Positions 25,639 through 34,645 of a DNA stretch of 53,336 nucleotides are shown here, in pieces. Origin of the DNA: Alphaproteobacteria bacterium (GTDB lineage Bacteria; Pseudomonadota; Alphaproteobacteria; JAEULC01). The notes beneath the pieces were generated by a model. It was not told the DNA's origin. It did not search any database and saw only the letters and a program-made list of their open reading frames with translations. Both the position numbers and the translations under genes were made by a program. The stretch is from positions 1-53,336 of the forward strand of contig JADLEG010000176.1 of assembly GCA_020846275.1 (NCBI GenBank), written 5' to 3'. Within the stretch, counting starts at the first letter, position 1, and each line of letters starts with the position of its first letter.

Positions 25639-27054
25639 ATGTCGACGCCGCTCCCGCTCCTGCGCGTGATCGCGCTGGGCATTCTTCTCGCCTTGCCCGG
25701 CGCGCTGGGCGTGATCGGCCTGTGGGGCTTTGGCGCGCTGGGCTCGCAGGGCTTGGCGCTTGGCCTGCTCGGCGTGCTGGTCGCGGCCGGGGTACTCGGA
25801 CTGCTGATCCAGCGCGAGGCGCTGGCGCTGAGCCGCATGCTGCAGGGCCCGGACAGCGCCGCCGCCACGCCGGTCCGCTTCGGCCCGATCGCGCGGCTGG
25901 TCGGCGCGGCGCCGGCGCTCGACCAGCTGAGCCGGGTGCTGCGCGGCCGGGTCGCCGGGCGGCGCGCGGCCGAGGCCATCCTGCAGGGACTGCCGATCCC
26001 GCTCTTGCTGCTGGACGCCGAGCGGCGCGTCATCCGCCTCAACCGTGCGGCCGGCGAGCTGGTGGGGACGGGCGGCGTCGGGCGCGACCTGACCGCGTCG
26101 CTGCGCCATCCCGCCCTGGTGCAGGCGGTCGACGCGGTGCTCGCCGGCGAGGCCGCGCGCGACCTGGAATTCTCCCTGGCGGTGCCGGTCGAGCGCCATT
26201 TCGCCGCCCATGTCGGCCGCTCGACGGCCGAATTGCCCGAGATCGCCGCGATCCTGACGCTCAACGAGACGACCATGGCGCGCCGGGCCGAGCAGATGCG
26301 CGCGGACTTCGTGGCCAACGCCAGCCATGAACTGCGCACGCCGCTGGCGACGCTGCTCGGCTTCGTCGAGACCTTGCGCGGCCCGGCCAAGGACGACGAA
26401 TCCGCGCGCGAGCGATTCCTCGCCATCATGCACGACCAAGCCCAGCGCATGGCCCGGCTGGTCAACGACCTGCTGTCGCTGTCGCGGATCGAGCTGTTCG
26501 AGCACTCGCCGCCCACCGGCGAGGTCGACCTGGCCGAGATGCTGCGCGGCGTGATCGATGCGCTGAAGCCCCAGGCGCAGGAGCGCCAGATGCAGCTGGT
26601 GCTGGAGATCGCGCCCGGCCTGCCCGGCGCCATCGGCGACGAGGACCAGCTTGCCCAGGTGTTCCAGAACCTGATCGTGAACGCGATCAAGTACGCGCGG
26701 GCCGGCACGCCCGTGACGCTGCGCGTCTGGCACGCGCAGAGCTCGCCCAGCCTTGTCGGCGGCCTGGCCGGCGCCGTCGCCATCGCCGTGATCGACCGCG
26801 GCGAAGGCATCGAGCGCCGGCACCTGCCGCGCCTGACCGAGCGGTTCTACCGGATCGACGCCGCCCGCTCGCGCCAGCTCGGCGGAACCGGGCTCGGTCT
26901 CGCCATCGTCAAGCACATCGTCAGCCGCCATCGCGGCCAATTGACGATCGAGAGCGAGGTCGGCGAGGGCAGCGTCTTCACGATCTATCTGCCTGCGATC
27001 GCAAGGCAAATCCCCGCCGCGACGAACCCCGCCAAGAACCCCGCCCTGCCCTGA
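25639..27054 (+). CDS. phoR: Phosphate regulon sensor histidine kinase
   Basis: PhoR phosphorylates PhoB when phosphate is short. The 471-residue protein has two N-terminal membrane segments (about 8-60), a PAS-like region (about 112-215), a HisKA domain with the phospho-accepting His at about 230 (FVANASHELRTPLATLLGF) and a complete ATPase domain (N box NLIVNAIKYA, G1 DRGEGI, F box LTERFYRID, G2 GGTGLGLAIVKHI). It precedes pstSCAB-phoU-phoB, a normal alphaproteobacterial order. The ATG at 25639 is used; an earlier in-frame start at 25603 is not preceded by a clear ribosome site. Confidence 0.93.
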   Translation: MSTPLPLLRVIALGILLALPGALGVIGLWGFGALGSQGLALGLLGVLVAAGVLGLLIQREALALSRMLQGPDSAAATPVRFGPIARLVGAAPALDQLSRVLRGRVAGRRAAEAILQGLPIPLLLLDAERRVIRLNRAAGELVGTGGVGRDLTASLRHPALVQAVDAVLAGEAARDLEFSLAVPVERHFAAHVGRSTAELPEIAAILTLNETTMARRAEQMRADFVANASHELRTPLATLLGFVETLRGPAKDDESARERFLAIMHDQAQRMARLVNDLLSLSRIELFEHSPPTGEVDLAEMLRGVIDALKPQAQERQMQLVLEIAPGLPGAIGDEDQLAQVFQNLIVNAIKYARAGTPVTLRVWHAQSSPSLVGGLAGAVAIAVIDRGEGIERRHLPRLTERFYRIDAARSRQLGGTGLGLAIVKHIVSRHRGQLTIESEVGEGSVFTIYLPAIARQIPAATNPAKNPALP

Positions 27055-27060
27055 CGGGCG

Positions 27061-27089
27061 TTGTCGCAAAACAGTCAAAAAACTGAGAT
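27061..27089 (+). promoter_or_regulatory. Candidate PHO box upstream of pstS
   Basis: Three seven-base units spaced exactly 11 bases apart occur at 27061-27067 (TTGTCGC), 27072-27078 (CAGTCAA) and 27083-27089 (CTGAGAT), separated each time by AAAA. They resemble the PhoB repeat CTGTCAT with AT-rich spacers. A possible -10 (GCTAAA, 27094-27099) lies 11 bases past the second unit. PhoB is encoded in the same cluster. Confidence 0.6.
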
Positions 27090-27109
27090 GCGCGCTAAAC
27101 GCATCTCAG
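27083..27109 (-). terminator. Hairpin with a minus-strand T-tract between phoR and pstS
   Basis: CTGAGATGCG (27083-27092) and CGCATCTCAG (27100-27109) pair perfectly around a 7-base loop. Read on the minus strand the stem is followed by six T residues (27082-27077), a textbook intrinsic terminator, but no minus-strand gene ends here. On the plus strand there is no T-tract. It overlaps the last unit of the candidate PHO box. Confidence 0.6.
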
Positions 27110-27204
27110 CGCCTATGGGGCCCGTGCAACCCGCCCAGGCCGTCCTTGCAAGAGGCGGCGACGCACGCGGGCACCGTCCATCACCCTAGTGCGGGAGAGA
27201 TCCG

Positions 27205-28263
27205 ATGAAGCTGTCCATGATCGCCCTCAGGTCCGCCGCGGTCGCGGCCGCGGCCGCGGGCTTCGCGACGGCCGTTGCGGCCGCCGACATTTCCGGGGCC
27301 GGCGCCACCTTCCCCTACCCGATCTATGCCAAGTGGGCCGACGCCTACAAGAAGGAGACCGGCAACGGGCTGAACTACCAGTCGATCGGCTCGGGCGGCG
27401 GGATCAAGCAGATCCAGGCCAAGACCGTGACCTTCGGCGCCTCGGACATGCCGCTGAAGCCGGACGAGCTGGACAAGTCGGGCCTGATCCAGTTCCCCAC
27501 CGTCATGGGCGGGGTGGTTCCGGTCGTGAACGTGCCCGGCCTCAAGCCCGGCGAACTGGTGCTCGACGGCGCGACCCTGGGCGACATTTTCCTCGGCAAG
27601 GTCACGAAGTGGGACGACGCGGCGATCAAGAAGCTCAATCCCAACGCCAAGCTGCCGGGCCAGGCGATCGCGGTGGTGCATCGCTCCGACGGATCGGGCA
27701 CGACCTTCATCTTCACCGACTACCTGTCGAAGGTGAGCCCGGCCTGGAAGGACAAGGTCGGCGCGGCGACGGCGGTCGAATGGCCGGTCGGCATCGGGGC
27801 CAAGGGCAACGAAGGCGTTGCCGGCAATGTCGGCCAGACCGGCGGCTCGATCGGCTACGTCGAATACGCCTATGCCAAGCAGAACAAGATGACCCACACG
27901 CGCCTCGTCAATCTCGACGGCAAGGCGGTCGAGCCGACGGCCAAGGCCTTCCAGGCGTCGGCGGCGGGTGCCGACTGGGCCAAGTCCCAGGGCTTCTACG
28001 TGATCCTGACCAACGAGAAGGGCGCCGATGCCTGGCCGATCGCGGGCGCGACCTTCATCCTGATGCACAAGCAGCCCCAGGATCCCGCCGCCGCGGCCGA
28101 GGCGCTCAGGTTCTTCGACTGGGCCTACGCCAAGGGCGACAAGATGGCCGAGGAGCTCGACTACGTGCCGATGCCTGACTCGGTGGTCAAGCTGATCGGC
28201 AAGACCTGGGCCGACCAAATCAAGGGCAAGGACGGCAAGCCGATCCACGCGAGCATGATGTAG
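27205..28263 (+). CDS. pstS: Phosphate ABC transporter substrate-binding protein
   Basis: PstS binds inorganic phosphate in the periplasm. The 352-residue precursor has a clear signal peptide ending AVAAAD (about residue 30), then the family start [18 protein letters not shown]. The phosphate-contacting segments [23 protein letters not shown] and [19 protein letters not shown] are conserved. A GGAGAG ribosome site precedes the ATG. A strong hairpin follows the gene before pstC, and a candidate PHO box precedes it. Confidence 0.97.
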   Translation: MKLSMIALRSAAVAAAAAGFATAVAAADISGAGATFPYPIYAKWADAYKKETGNGLNYQSIGSGGGIKQIQAKTVTFGASDMPLKPDELDKSGLIQFPTVMGGVVPVVNVPGLKPGELVLDGATLGDIFLGKVTKWDDAAIKKLNPNAKLPGQAIAVVHRSDGSGTTFIFTDYLSKVSPAWKDKVGAATAVEWPVGIGAKGNEGVAGNVGQTGGSIGYVEYAYAKQNKMTHTRLVNLDGKAVEPTAKAFQASAAGADWAKSQGFYVILTNEKGADAWPIAGATFILMHKQPQDPAAAAEALRFFDWAYAKGDKMAEELDYVPMPDSVVKLIGKTWADQIKGKDGKPIHASMM

Positions 28264-28288
28264 CGGCGATTGTTCCAATCCCGGAGAA

Positions 28289-28327
28289 GGGGCGAGGGGT
28301 GCCGGCGCCTTCGGCTTCCCCCGCCCC
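28289..28327 (+). terminator. Strong hairpin between pstS and pstC
   Basis: GGGGCG (28289-28294) pairs with CGCCCC (28322-28327), GGGG (28296-28299) with CCCC (28318-28321), and GCCG (28301-28304) with CGGC (28312-28315), leaving a 7-base loop and small bulges. No T-tract follows. It probably stabilises the pstS end of the message or attenuates read-through into pstCAB. Confidence 0.6.
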
Positions 28328-28363
28328 GCTGCGCTCGATGATTTCCACACCGGCGATCTCACC

Positions 28364-29353
28364 ATGGCCGAACTGACCTTGGTCCAGGAACATCCGGTGT
28401 CCGCCACCGCAAGAGGCTCGTCGCTGCGCCGGCTGGCGCGCACCGACGCGTTCTTCCACGGGCTGACCCGCGCCGCGGCCCTGGCGGTGCTTGGCGTGCT
28501 GATGGGCGTGATCCTGGCGCTGGTGATCGGCGCCTGGCCCGCCCTGTCGCATTTCGGCTTCTCCTTCCTGGTGTCGCAGAGCTGGAACCCTGTCACCGAG
28601 AAGTTCGGCGCGCTGGCGCCGATCTTCGGCACCATCATCACCTCGGCGATCGCGATGCTGTTTGCCGTGCCGATCGGGATCGGCGTGGCGATCTTCCTGA
28701 CGGAGATCTGCCCGCCGCTGCTGCGCCGGCCGGTGGGCATCGCGATCGAGCTCCTGGCCGGCATCCCCAGCATCATCTACGGCATCTGGGGCCTGTTCGT
28801 GCTGGCGCCGCTGCTGCAGCGGACCATCCAGCCCTTCCTTATCGACCTGTTCGGCAACGTGCCGCTGCTGTCCTCGCTGTTCGCCGGCCCGCCCTACGGC
28901 ATCGGCGTGCTGACCGCGTCGATCGTGCTGGCGATCATGATCCTGCCGTTCATCACCTCGATCACCCGCGACGTGTTCGAACAGGTGCCGCCGATGCTGA
29001 AAGAGGCCGCGTTCGGCCTGGGCTGCACCACGCGCGAGGTGATCCGCAAGGTGGTGATCCCCTACACCCGCGTCGGCGTCACCGGCGGCTGCATGCTGGC
29101 GCTCGGCCGGGCATTGGGCGAAACCATGGCCGTCACCTTCGTCATCGGCAACGCGCACAAGATCAACGCCTCGCTCTTGGCCCCGGGCACGACGATCTCG
29201 GCCACCATCGCCAACGAGTTCACCGAGGCGGTCGGCGATCTCTACACCTCCGCGCTGATCGCGCTCGGCCTGCTGCTGTTCGTGATCACCTTCATCGTGC
29301 TGGCGATCGCGCGGGTGATGCTGGCGCGGGTCGCGCGCAAGGCGGGCAAATGA
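28364..29353 (+). CDS. pstC: Phosphate ABC transporter permease PstC
   Basis: PstC is one of two membrane subunits of the high-affinity phosphate importer. At 329 residues, with six hydrophobic segments, it matches the family; [20 protein letters not shown] and [20 protein letters not shown] are characteristic, and the ABC coupling loop reads [20 protein letters not shown]. It follows pstS after a 100-base spacer holding a hairpin, and its stop overlaps the pstA start (ATGA). Confidence 0.97.
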   Translation: MAELTLVQEHPVSATARGSSLRRLARTDAFFHGLTRAAALAVLGVLMGVILALVIGAWPALSHFGFSFLVSQSWNPVTEKFGALAPIFGTIITSAIAMLFAVPIGIGVAIFLTEICPPLLRRPVGIAIELLAGIPSIIYGIWGLFVLAPLLQRTIQPFLIDLFGNVPLLSSLFAGPPYGIGVLTASIVLAIMILPFITSITRDVFEQVPPMLKEAAFGLGCTTREVIRKVVIPYTRVGVTGGCMLALGRALGETMAVTFVIGNAHKINASLLAPGTTISATIANEFTEAVGDLYTSALIALGLLLFVITFIVLAIARVMLARVARKAGK

Positions 29354-30204
29354 GCGCCGCGCGCATGTCGCCGCTCTACGCCGGACGCCGCCGGCGCAAC
29401 AGCATCTTCATGGCGCTGGCCGGCGCGTCCACGCTGGTGGGGCTGGGCTTCCTGGCGGCGATCCTGGTCACGCTGGTCGTCCAGGGCTTCGGGGCGCTGA
29501 ACCCGCGCGTCCTCACCGCGATGACGCCGCCGCCCGGCTCGGACGGCGGCCTGCTCAACGCCATCGCCGGCAGCCTGGTCATGACGCTGCTCGGCGTCCT
29601 GGTCGGCACCCCGGTCGGCATGCTCGCCGGCACCTACATGGCCGAATACGGCCGCTACAGCCAAATCACCCACGTGGTGCGGTTCGTCAACGACATCCTG
29701 CTCAGCGCGCCGTCGATCGTCGTCGGCCTGTTCGTCTACGAGATCATGGTGGCGCCGATGGGCCATTTCTCGGGCCTGGCCGGGGGCGTGGCGCTGGCGA
29801 TCATCGTCATCCCGGTGGTCGTGCGCACGACCGAGGACATGCTGCTCCTGGTGCCCGACCCGATCCGCGAGGCCACTACGGCCTTGGGCGCGCCGCGTTG
29901 GCACATGATCTCGCATGTCGCCTACCGCGCGGCCAAGGCCGGCATCATCACCGGCGTGCTGCTGGCGGTGGCGCGCATCTCGGGCGAGACGGCGCCGCTG
30001 CTGTTCACCGCCCTCAACAATCAGTTCTGGAGCACCAACCTCAACGCGCCGATGGCCAGCCTGCCGGTCATCATCTTCCAGTTCGCGATCAGCCCCTACG
30101 CGGACTGGCGCGACCTGGCGTGGGCAGGCGCGCTGCTGATCACCGCGGCCGTGCTGCTGCTGAGCATCGCGGCGCGCGCGTTGAACATGAAGAGAGGCTC
30201 GTGA
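29350..30204 (+). CDS. pstA: Phosphate ABC transporter permease PstA
   Basis: PstA is the second membrane subunit of the phosphate importer (284 residues, six hydrophobic segments). Recognisable segments are [39 protein letters not shown] and the coupling helix [19 protein letters not shown]. The [16 protein letters not shown] region is typical of the family. Start and stop overlap the neighbouring pst genes, implying coupled translation. Confidence 0.97.
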   Translation: MSAARMSPLYAGRRRRNSIFMALAGASTLVGLGFLAAILVTLVVQGFGALNPRVLTAMTPPPGSDGGLLNAIAGSLVMTLLGVLVGTPVGMLAGTYMAEYGRYSQITHVVRFVNDILLSAPSIVVGLFVYEIMVAPMGHFSGLAGGVALAIIVIPVVVRTTEDMLLLVPDPIREATTALGAPRWHMISHVAYRAAKAGIITGVLLAVARISGETAPLLFTALNNQFWSTNLNAPMASLPVIIFQFAISPYADWRDLAWAGALLITAAVLLLSIAARALNMKRGS

Positions 30205-30995
30205 TGGACGCGGCTGTAGCGCAGACCAAGGCGACAAATGCACCGATCAAGGTCGATATCCGCGGCGTCAACTTCTACTACGGCCAGAGCCGGGCGCTGA
30301 AGGACGTGACGATGCCGCTGTACAAGAACCACGTGACGGCGTTCATCGGCCCGTCGGGCTGCGGCAAGTCGACCCTGCTGCGCGCGCTGAACCGCATCTA
30401 CGACATGTATCCGAACCAGCGCGCCGAAGGCGAGATCCTGGTCGACGGCGAGAACATCCTGGATCAGAAGCAGGACCTCAACCTGCTGCGCTCCAAGCTG
30501 GGCATGGTGTTCCAGAAGCCGACCCCCTTCCCGATGACGATCTACGAGAACATCGCCTTCGGCATCCGCCTCTACGAGCGCCTGCCGCGCGCCGAGATGG
30601 ATTCGCGGATCGAGGCGGCGCTGACCCAGGCCGCCCTGTGGACCGAGGTCAAGGACAAGCTCCAGGCCAGCGGCCTCAGCCTGTCCGGCGGGCAGCAGCA
30701 GCGGCTGTGCATCGCGCGCACCGTGGCGATCAAGCCCGAGGTCATCCTGCTGGACGAGCCCTGCTCGGCGCTGGACCCGATCTCGACGGCCAAGATCGAG
30801 GAGACGATCGAGGAGCTCAAGACGGAGTATACGATCGTGATCGTGACCCATAATATGCAGCAGGCGGCGCGCATCTCCGACTACACGGCGTTCATGCTGC
30901 TGGGCGAATTGATCGAATTCGGCGACACCGCCATGATGACCACCAAACCCAGGGTCCAGAAGACCGAAGACTACATCACCGGCCGGTTCGGCTGA
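30204..30995 (+). CDS. pstB: Phosphate ABC transporter ATP-binding protein
   Basis: PstB powers phosphate import. The 263-residue ATPase has Walker A at 49-57 (GPSGCGKST), the Q-loop in [18 protein letters not shown], the signature LSGGQQQR at about 159-166, Walker [14 protein letters not shown] and the switch His in [11 protein letters not shown]. The conserved end ([13 protein letters not shown]) is diagnostic of PstB. The ATG overlaps the pstA stop (TGATG). Confidence 0.98.
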   Translation: MDAAVAQTKATNAPIKVDIRGVNFYYGQSRALKDVTMPLYKNHVTAFIGPSGCGKSTLLRALNRIYDMYPNQRAEGEILVDGENILDQKQDLNLLRSKLGMVFQKPTPFPMTIYENIAFGIRLYERLPRAEMDSRIEAALTQAALWTEVKDKLQASGLSLSGGQQQRLCIARTVAIKPEVILLDEPCSALDPISTAKIEETIEELKTEYTIVIVTHNMQQAARISDYTAFMLLGELIEFGDTAMMTTKPRVQKTEDYITGRFG

Positions 30996-31014
30996 GGCGG
31001 GAGGCAAGACGTCC

Positions 31015-31767
31015 ATGACCGCGCAGCACATCGTCAAGTCCTACGACGAGGAACTGAAGCGCCTGACCAACGCCATCGCCGAAATGGGCGGGACGGCGGA
31101 ATCGCAGCTCGACCAGGCGATCCAGGCGGTCGCCCGGCGCGACAGCGAACTGGCTGGCCGCGTCGTGCGCAACGACAGCGCGATCGACCAGCTCGAGGAG
31201 GCGGTCCAGAGCCAGACCATGCGGCTGCTGGCGCTGCGCCAGCCGGTCGCGCGCGACCTGCGCGACATCATGGCGGCGATCAAGATCGCCAGCGACATCG
31301 AGCGGATCGGCGACCTGGCCGCGAACATCGCCAAGCGGGCGATCGCGCTCAACCAGTCCGCGCCGGTCCGCCCCGTGGCGGCGGTTCCGCGCATGGGCAA
31401 ATTGGCCCAGCAGGCGATCAAGGACGTGATCGACGCCTATCTCGAGCACGATCCCAAGAAGGCGATCGCGGTCTGGCAGCGCGACGACGACTTGGACGAC
31501 CTGACCTCCAGCCTGTTCCGCGAGCTCTTGACCTACATGATGGAAGACCCGCGCAGCATCAGCCCTTGCGCGCACCTGCTGTTCATCGCCAAGAACATCG
31601 AGCGCATCGGCGACCACGCGACGAACATCGCCGAGACGGTCCACTTCCTGGTCATGGGTCAGCGCCCGACGATGGCGCGGCCCAAAGGCGATACCTCGAG
31701 CTACGAAGTCGTCGAGCCGCCGGAGGAGACCGGCGCCGCGGCCGGCGGCGGCGGGGCGCGCGCTTGA
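31015..31767 (+). CDS. phoU: Phosphate signalling protein PhoU
   Basis: PhoU links the Pst transporter to PhoR and holds the kinase inactive when phosphate is plentiful. The 250-residue protein has the two three-helix PhoU repeats, each with the acidic metal-binding pattern: DIMAAIKIASDIERIGDLA in the first and HLLFIAKNIERIGDHATNIA in the second. The start HIVKSYDEELKRLTN is typical. It lies 19 bases after pstB and overlaps phoB (TGATG). Confidence 0.97.
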   Translation: MTAQHIVKSYDEELKRLTNAIAEMGGTAESQLDQAIQAVARRDSELAGRVVRNDSAIDQLEEAVQSQTMRLLALRQPVARDLRDIMAAIKIASDIERIGDLAANIAKRAIALNQSAPVRPVAAVPRMGKLAQQAIKDVIDAYLEHDPKKAIAVWQRDDDLDDLTSSLFRELLTYMMEDPRSISPCAHLLFIAKNIERIGDHATNIAETVHFLVMGQRPTMARPKGDTSSYEVVEPPEETGAAAGGGGARA

Positions 31768-32459
31768 TGACGCTAAAGCCCAATATCCTGATCGTCGAGG
31801 ACGAGGCGGCGCTGACCGCGATGCTTCGCTACAACCTCGAGCGCGAGGGCTTCCGGGTCGCCGAGGCCAATGACGGCGAGGAGGCGATGCTGTCGGTCTC
31901 CGAGAACAAGCCCGACCTGATCCTGCTCGACTGGATGCTGCCGCATCTCTCGGGGATCGATCTGTGCCGCCAGCTCCGCCGCGGCGCCGGCACGCGCGAC
32001 ATCCCGATCATCATCGTGACCGCCCGCGGCGAGGAGTCCGACAAGATCCGCGGCCTCAACACCGGCGCCGACGACTACGTGACCAAGCCGTTCTCGCCGC
32101 AGGAGCTGGTGGCCCGGGTGCGCGCCGTGCTGCGCCGCGCACGGCCGGCGCTCAGCGACGCCACGCTGCGCCACGCGGGCCTCACCATGGACCTGGCCGC
32201 GCACCGCGTGCGCCGCAACGGCCGCGACGTGCATCTCGGCCCGACCGAATTCCGCCTGCTGCGCCATTTCCTCGAGCATCCCGGCCGCGTGTTCAGCCGC
32301 GAGCAGCTACTCGACGCGGTGTGGGGCCGCGACGTCGAGGTGGAACTGCGCACCGTCGACGTGCATATCCGCCGCCTGCGCCAGGCCCTGAACGTGAACG
32401 GCGAGGGTGACGCGATCCGCACCGTGCGCTCCGCCGGCTACGCGCTGTCCGAGGAATAG
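31767..32459 (+). CDS. phoB: Phosphate regulon response regulator PhoB
   Basis: PhoB is the DNA-binding output of the phosphate system. The 230-residue protein has a receiver domain (about 5-120) with the acidic pocket at E11-D12, phospho-acceptor D55 (LILLDWMLP), the switch Thr in IIVTARGEE and Lys in TKPF, and then an OmpR-type winged helix (about 130-228; EFRLLRHFLEHPGRVFSREQ, VDVHIRRLRQAL). It is the last gene of the cluster. The PHO-box-like repeat upstream of pstS is its likely target. Confidence 0.96.
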   Translation: MTLKPNILIVEDEAALTAMLRYNLEREGFRVAEANDGEEAMLSVSENKPDLILLDWMLPHLSGIDLCRQLRRGAGTRDIPIIIVTARGEESDKIRGLNTGADDYVTKPFSPQELVARVRAVLRRARPALSDATLRHAGLTMDLAAHRVRRNGRDVHLGPTEFRLLRHFLEHPGRVFSREQLLDAVWGRDVEVELRTVDVHIRRLRQALNVNGEGDAIRTVRSAGYALSEE

Positions 32460-32465
32460 CCGCAG

Positions 32466-32496
32466 TTGGCAGCCCTGCCCGGCGCCGGTCTATAGT
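32466..32496 (+). promoter_or_regulatory. Promoter of a leaderless cyclase transcript
   Basis: TTGGCA (32466-32471) and TATAGT (32491-32496) are 19 bases apart. TATAGT ends six bases before the ATG at 32503, so transcription would begin at or next to the start codon; there is no ribosome site. Confidence 0.5.
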
Positions 32497-32502
32497 GGCG
32501 CC

Positions 32503-33528
32503 ATGGCCCTCTCGCAGCGCGCGCGGCGCAACCTTCGGCTGATCCGCAATCACGCGGTCGTCGCCATGACGATCGGCGGCGCGTTCGGCTTCCTCCTTAC
32601 CTCCTACAGCCTGATCGGCCTGGTCGACGGCATCGCGATCGGTTTCCTGACCGCCACGTCGCTCGCCTGCTTCGAGCTCTTTCTGATGGGCGGTCCGGCC
32701 GGGCGCGCGCTCCGCCGCCTGCCCTTCGCGGGGCTTCTGGCGCTGCGCGTCGCGGTCTACGGGACGGTCGCGATGGGCGCCTATGCCGCCGGGCGGCTCC
32801 TGGTCAGCGGACCCGCCAATCTGTTCGTGGCCGACGCGCCGTTTTTCTGGTCGATCGCCTTCTCGCTCGCCTTCAGCGTCGCCGCCAACTTCTTCATGCT
32901 GGTGCGCCGCCTCGCGGGGCCCGGCGTGATCGCCCATTTCGTGCTGGGCCGCTACAACCGGCCGCGGCCCGAGCGGCGCAGCCTGTTGTTCCTCGACGTG
33001 GTCGGCTCGACCGCGATCGCCGAGCGCATCGGGGCGGCGCGGTTCCACGCGCTCCTCAACAGCGTGATGTACGACATCGCCGGTCCGGTGACGGAATATG
33101 GCGGCGAGCTGCACAAATACGTGGGCGACGAAGCCATCATCACCTGGACGGCCAGCGGCGACGTGGTCGATCCGCGTCCTGCCGCCTGCGTCGCCGCGAT
33201 CGTCGACCGCCTGGACCGCCGCGCGAGTGAGTACGAGAAGACCTACGGCAACGCGGTCCGCCTGCGCGCGGGCCTGCACGTGGGCGACGTCGTGACCGGC
33301 GAGATGGGCGACCAGCGCCAGGAGATCGCGATGGTCGGGGACGGGGTCAACACTGCCGCCCGCCTGGTCGACGCGGCGCGCGATACGGGCCATCAGGTCA
33401 TCGCGACAACCGTCGCGATCGATCCCCAGCACCTGCCCAAGGGCTGGCAGAGCCGGCCGCTGGGCCCGGTGGCCCTGCGCGGCAAGGCCGAACCGCTCGA
33501 ACTGGCGGCGCTGGAACGCGCGGCATAG
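32503..33528 (+). CDS. Membrane class III adenylate/guanylate cyclase
   Basis: The 341-residue protein has four predicted membrane segments (about 20-62, 78-101 and 115-137) and then a class III cyclase domain (about 158-335). The metal-binding aspartates are D165 (LLFLDVVGSTAIAE) and D209 (HKYVGDEAIITW), and the transition-state segment is GDGVNTAARLVDAA. It should make cAMP, or possibly cGMP. It has no visible sensor domain beyond the membrane part. It stands alone just after phoB, with its own promoter. Confidence 0.88.
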   Translation: MALSQRARRNLRLIRNHAVVAMTIGGAFGFLLTSYSLIGLVDGIAIGFLTATSLACFELFLMGGPAGRALRRLPFAGLLALRVAVYGTVAMGAYAAGRLLVSGPANLFVADAPFFWSIAFSLAFSVAANFFMLVRRLAGPGVIAHFVLGRYNRPRPERRSLLFLDVVGSTAIAERIGAARFHALLNSVMYDIAGPVTEYGGELHKYVGDEAIITWTASGDVVDPRPAACVAAIVDRLDRRASEYEKTYGNAVRLRAGLHVGDVVTGEMGDQRQEIAMVGDGVNTAARLVDAARDTGHQVIATTVAIDPQHLPKGWQSRPLGPVALRGKAEPLELAALERAA

Positions 33529-33539
33529 CCGGCGGCGCG

Positions 33540-33568
33540 TTGACGCGCACCCGGCCCGCCGATAGGGT
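33540..33568 (+). promoter_or_regulatory. Predicted promoter of the NitT/TauT-type ABC operon
   Basis: TTGACG (33540-33545) and TAGGGT (33563-33568) are separated by 17 bases. The leader of about 27 bases carries GGGGAGGAG just before the ATG at 33602. Confidence 0.55.
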
Positions 33569-33601
33569 CGCGCCAAACCTGCATTCCAAGGGGAGGAGAC
33601 G

Positions 33602-34630
33602 ATGGTGGTCAGCCGATGGCTGGGCGCGTGGTGTATCGGAGCACTGGCCGGCGTGGCGCTGGGCGCCGGACCCGCGCCGGCCGCCGACAAGGTCAGCGTC
33701 TCGGCGCTGACCTTCGTGTCCTCCGCGCCGCTGTTCATCGCCCAGGACCGCGGCCATTTCGCCAAGGAAGGCCTGGAGGTCGAGATCAAGTTCTTCACCG
33801 CGGCCCAGCCGGTGGCGGTCGCGGTCACCTCGGGCGACGCGGATTTCGGCACGACCGGCCTGACCGCCGGCTATTTCAACCTCGCGGGCAAGGGCACGAT
33901 CACCATCGTCTGCGCGCAGTCCCGCGAGGAGAGAGGCTGGGAGTTCAACGCCTATGTCGCGTCGAACCAGGCTTATGCCGCGGGCCTGACCGGGCTCGAC
34001 AAATTGCCGGGCCGCAATTTCGGCATCTCCACCATCGGCTCCAGCCATCACTACATGCTGGGCAAGCTGGCCGAGAGGCGCGGCTTCGCGATGGACCAGG
34101 TGAAGCTGGCGCCGCTGCAGACCGTGCCCAACATGATCGCGGCGGTGAAGAGCGGCCAGGTCGACGCGACCCTGCTGCCGGCGCAGTACGCCAACGACCT
34201 GCAGGCCAAGGGGGAGGCCAAGGTGATCGGCTGGGTGCATGAGGAGACGCCCTGGCAGCTCGGCGCCGTCTTCACCAGCCCGAAGATGATCGCCGAGCGC
34301 CGCCCGGTGGTCGAGCGCTTCGTGCGCGCCTGGGTGGCGGCCGCGTCGGAGTACGACGCCGAGTTCCAGAAACGCGACGCCCAGGGCAAGCGCGTGTTCG
34401 GGCCGAACGCCGACGCGCTGATCGCGATCATCCAGAAATACACCAAGGCCGAGCCCGCGGTGATCAAGGTCAGCCTGCCCTACATCGACCCGCAGGGGCG
34501 GCTCCTGGTGCGCGATCTCTACGATCAGGTGCGCTGGTACCAGGCGCAGAACATGGTCGACAAGACGGTCGACGCCAAGGCGATCGTCGACCTCAGCTTC
34601 GTCAAGGGCCATCTCGACGTGCCGAACTGA
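33602..34630 (+). CDS. NitT/TauT-type ABC substrate-binding protein
   Basis: This 342-residue precursor has a signal peptide (about 1-28, ending PAPAADK) and an SsuA/THI5-like binding domain: ALTFVSSAPLFIAQDRGHFA and GLEVEIKFFTAAQPVAVAVT are typical, followed by GISTIGSSHHYMLGKLAERR. It probably captures a small organic anion or heterocycle; the substrate (sulfonate, nitrate, thiamine precursor or other) cannot be told. It starts an operon with the ATPase and permease that follow. No hairpin follows this gene, unlike the two other binding-protein genes described here. Confidence 0.9.
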   Translation: MVVSRWLGAWCIGALAGVALGAGPAPAADKVSVSALTFVSSAPLFIAQDRGHFAKEGLEVEIKFFTAAQPVAVAVTSGDADFGTTGLTAGYFNLAGKGTITIVCAQSREERGWEFNAYVASNQAYAAGLTGLDKLPGRNFGISTIGSSHHYMLGKLAERRGFAMDQVKLAPLQTVPNMIAAVKSGQVDATLLPAQYANDLQAKGEAKVIGWVHEETPWQLGAVFTSPKMIAERRPVVERFVRAWVAAASEYDAEFQKRDAQGKRVFGPNADALIAIIQKYTKAEPAVIKVSLPYIDPQGRLLVRDLYDQVRWYQAQNMVDKTVDAKAIVDLSFVKGHLDVPN

Positions 34631-34645
34631 TCCGCGGCGGCGCGG

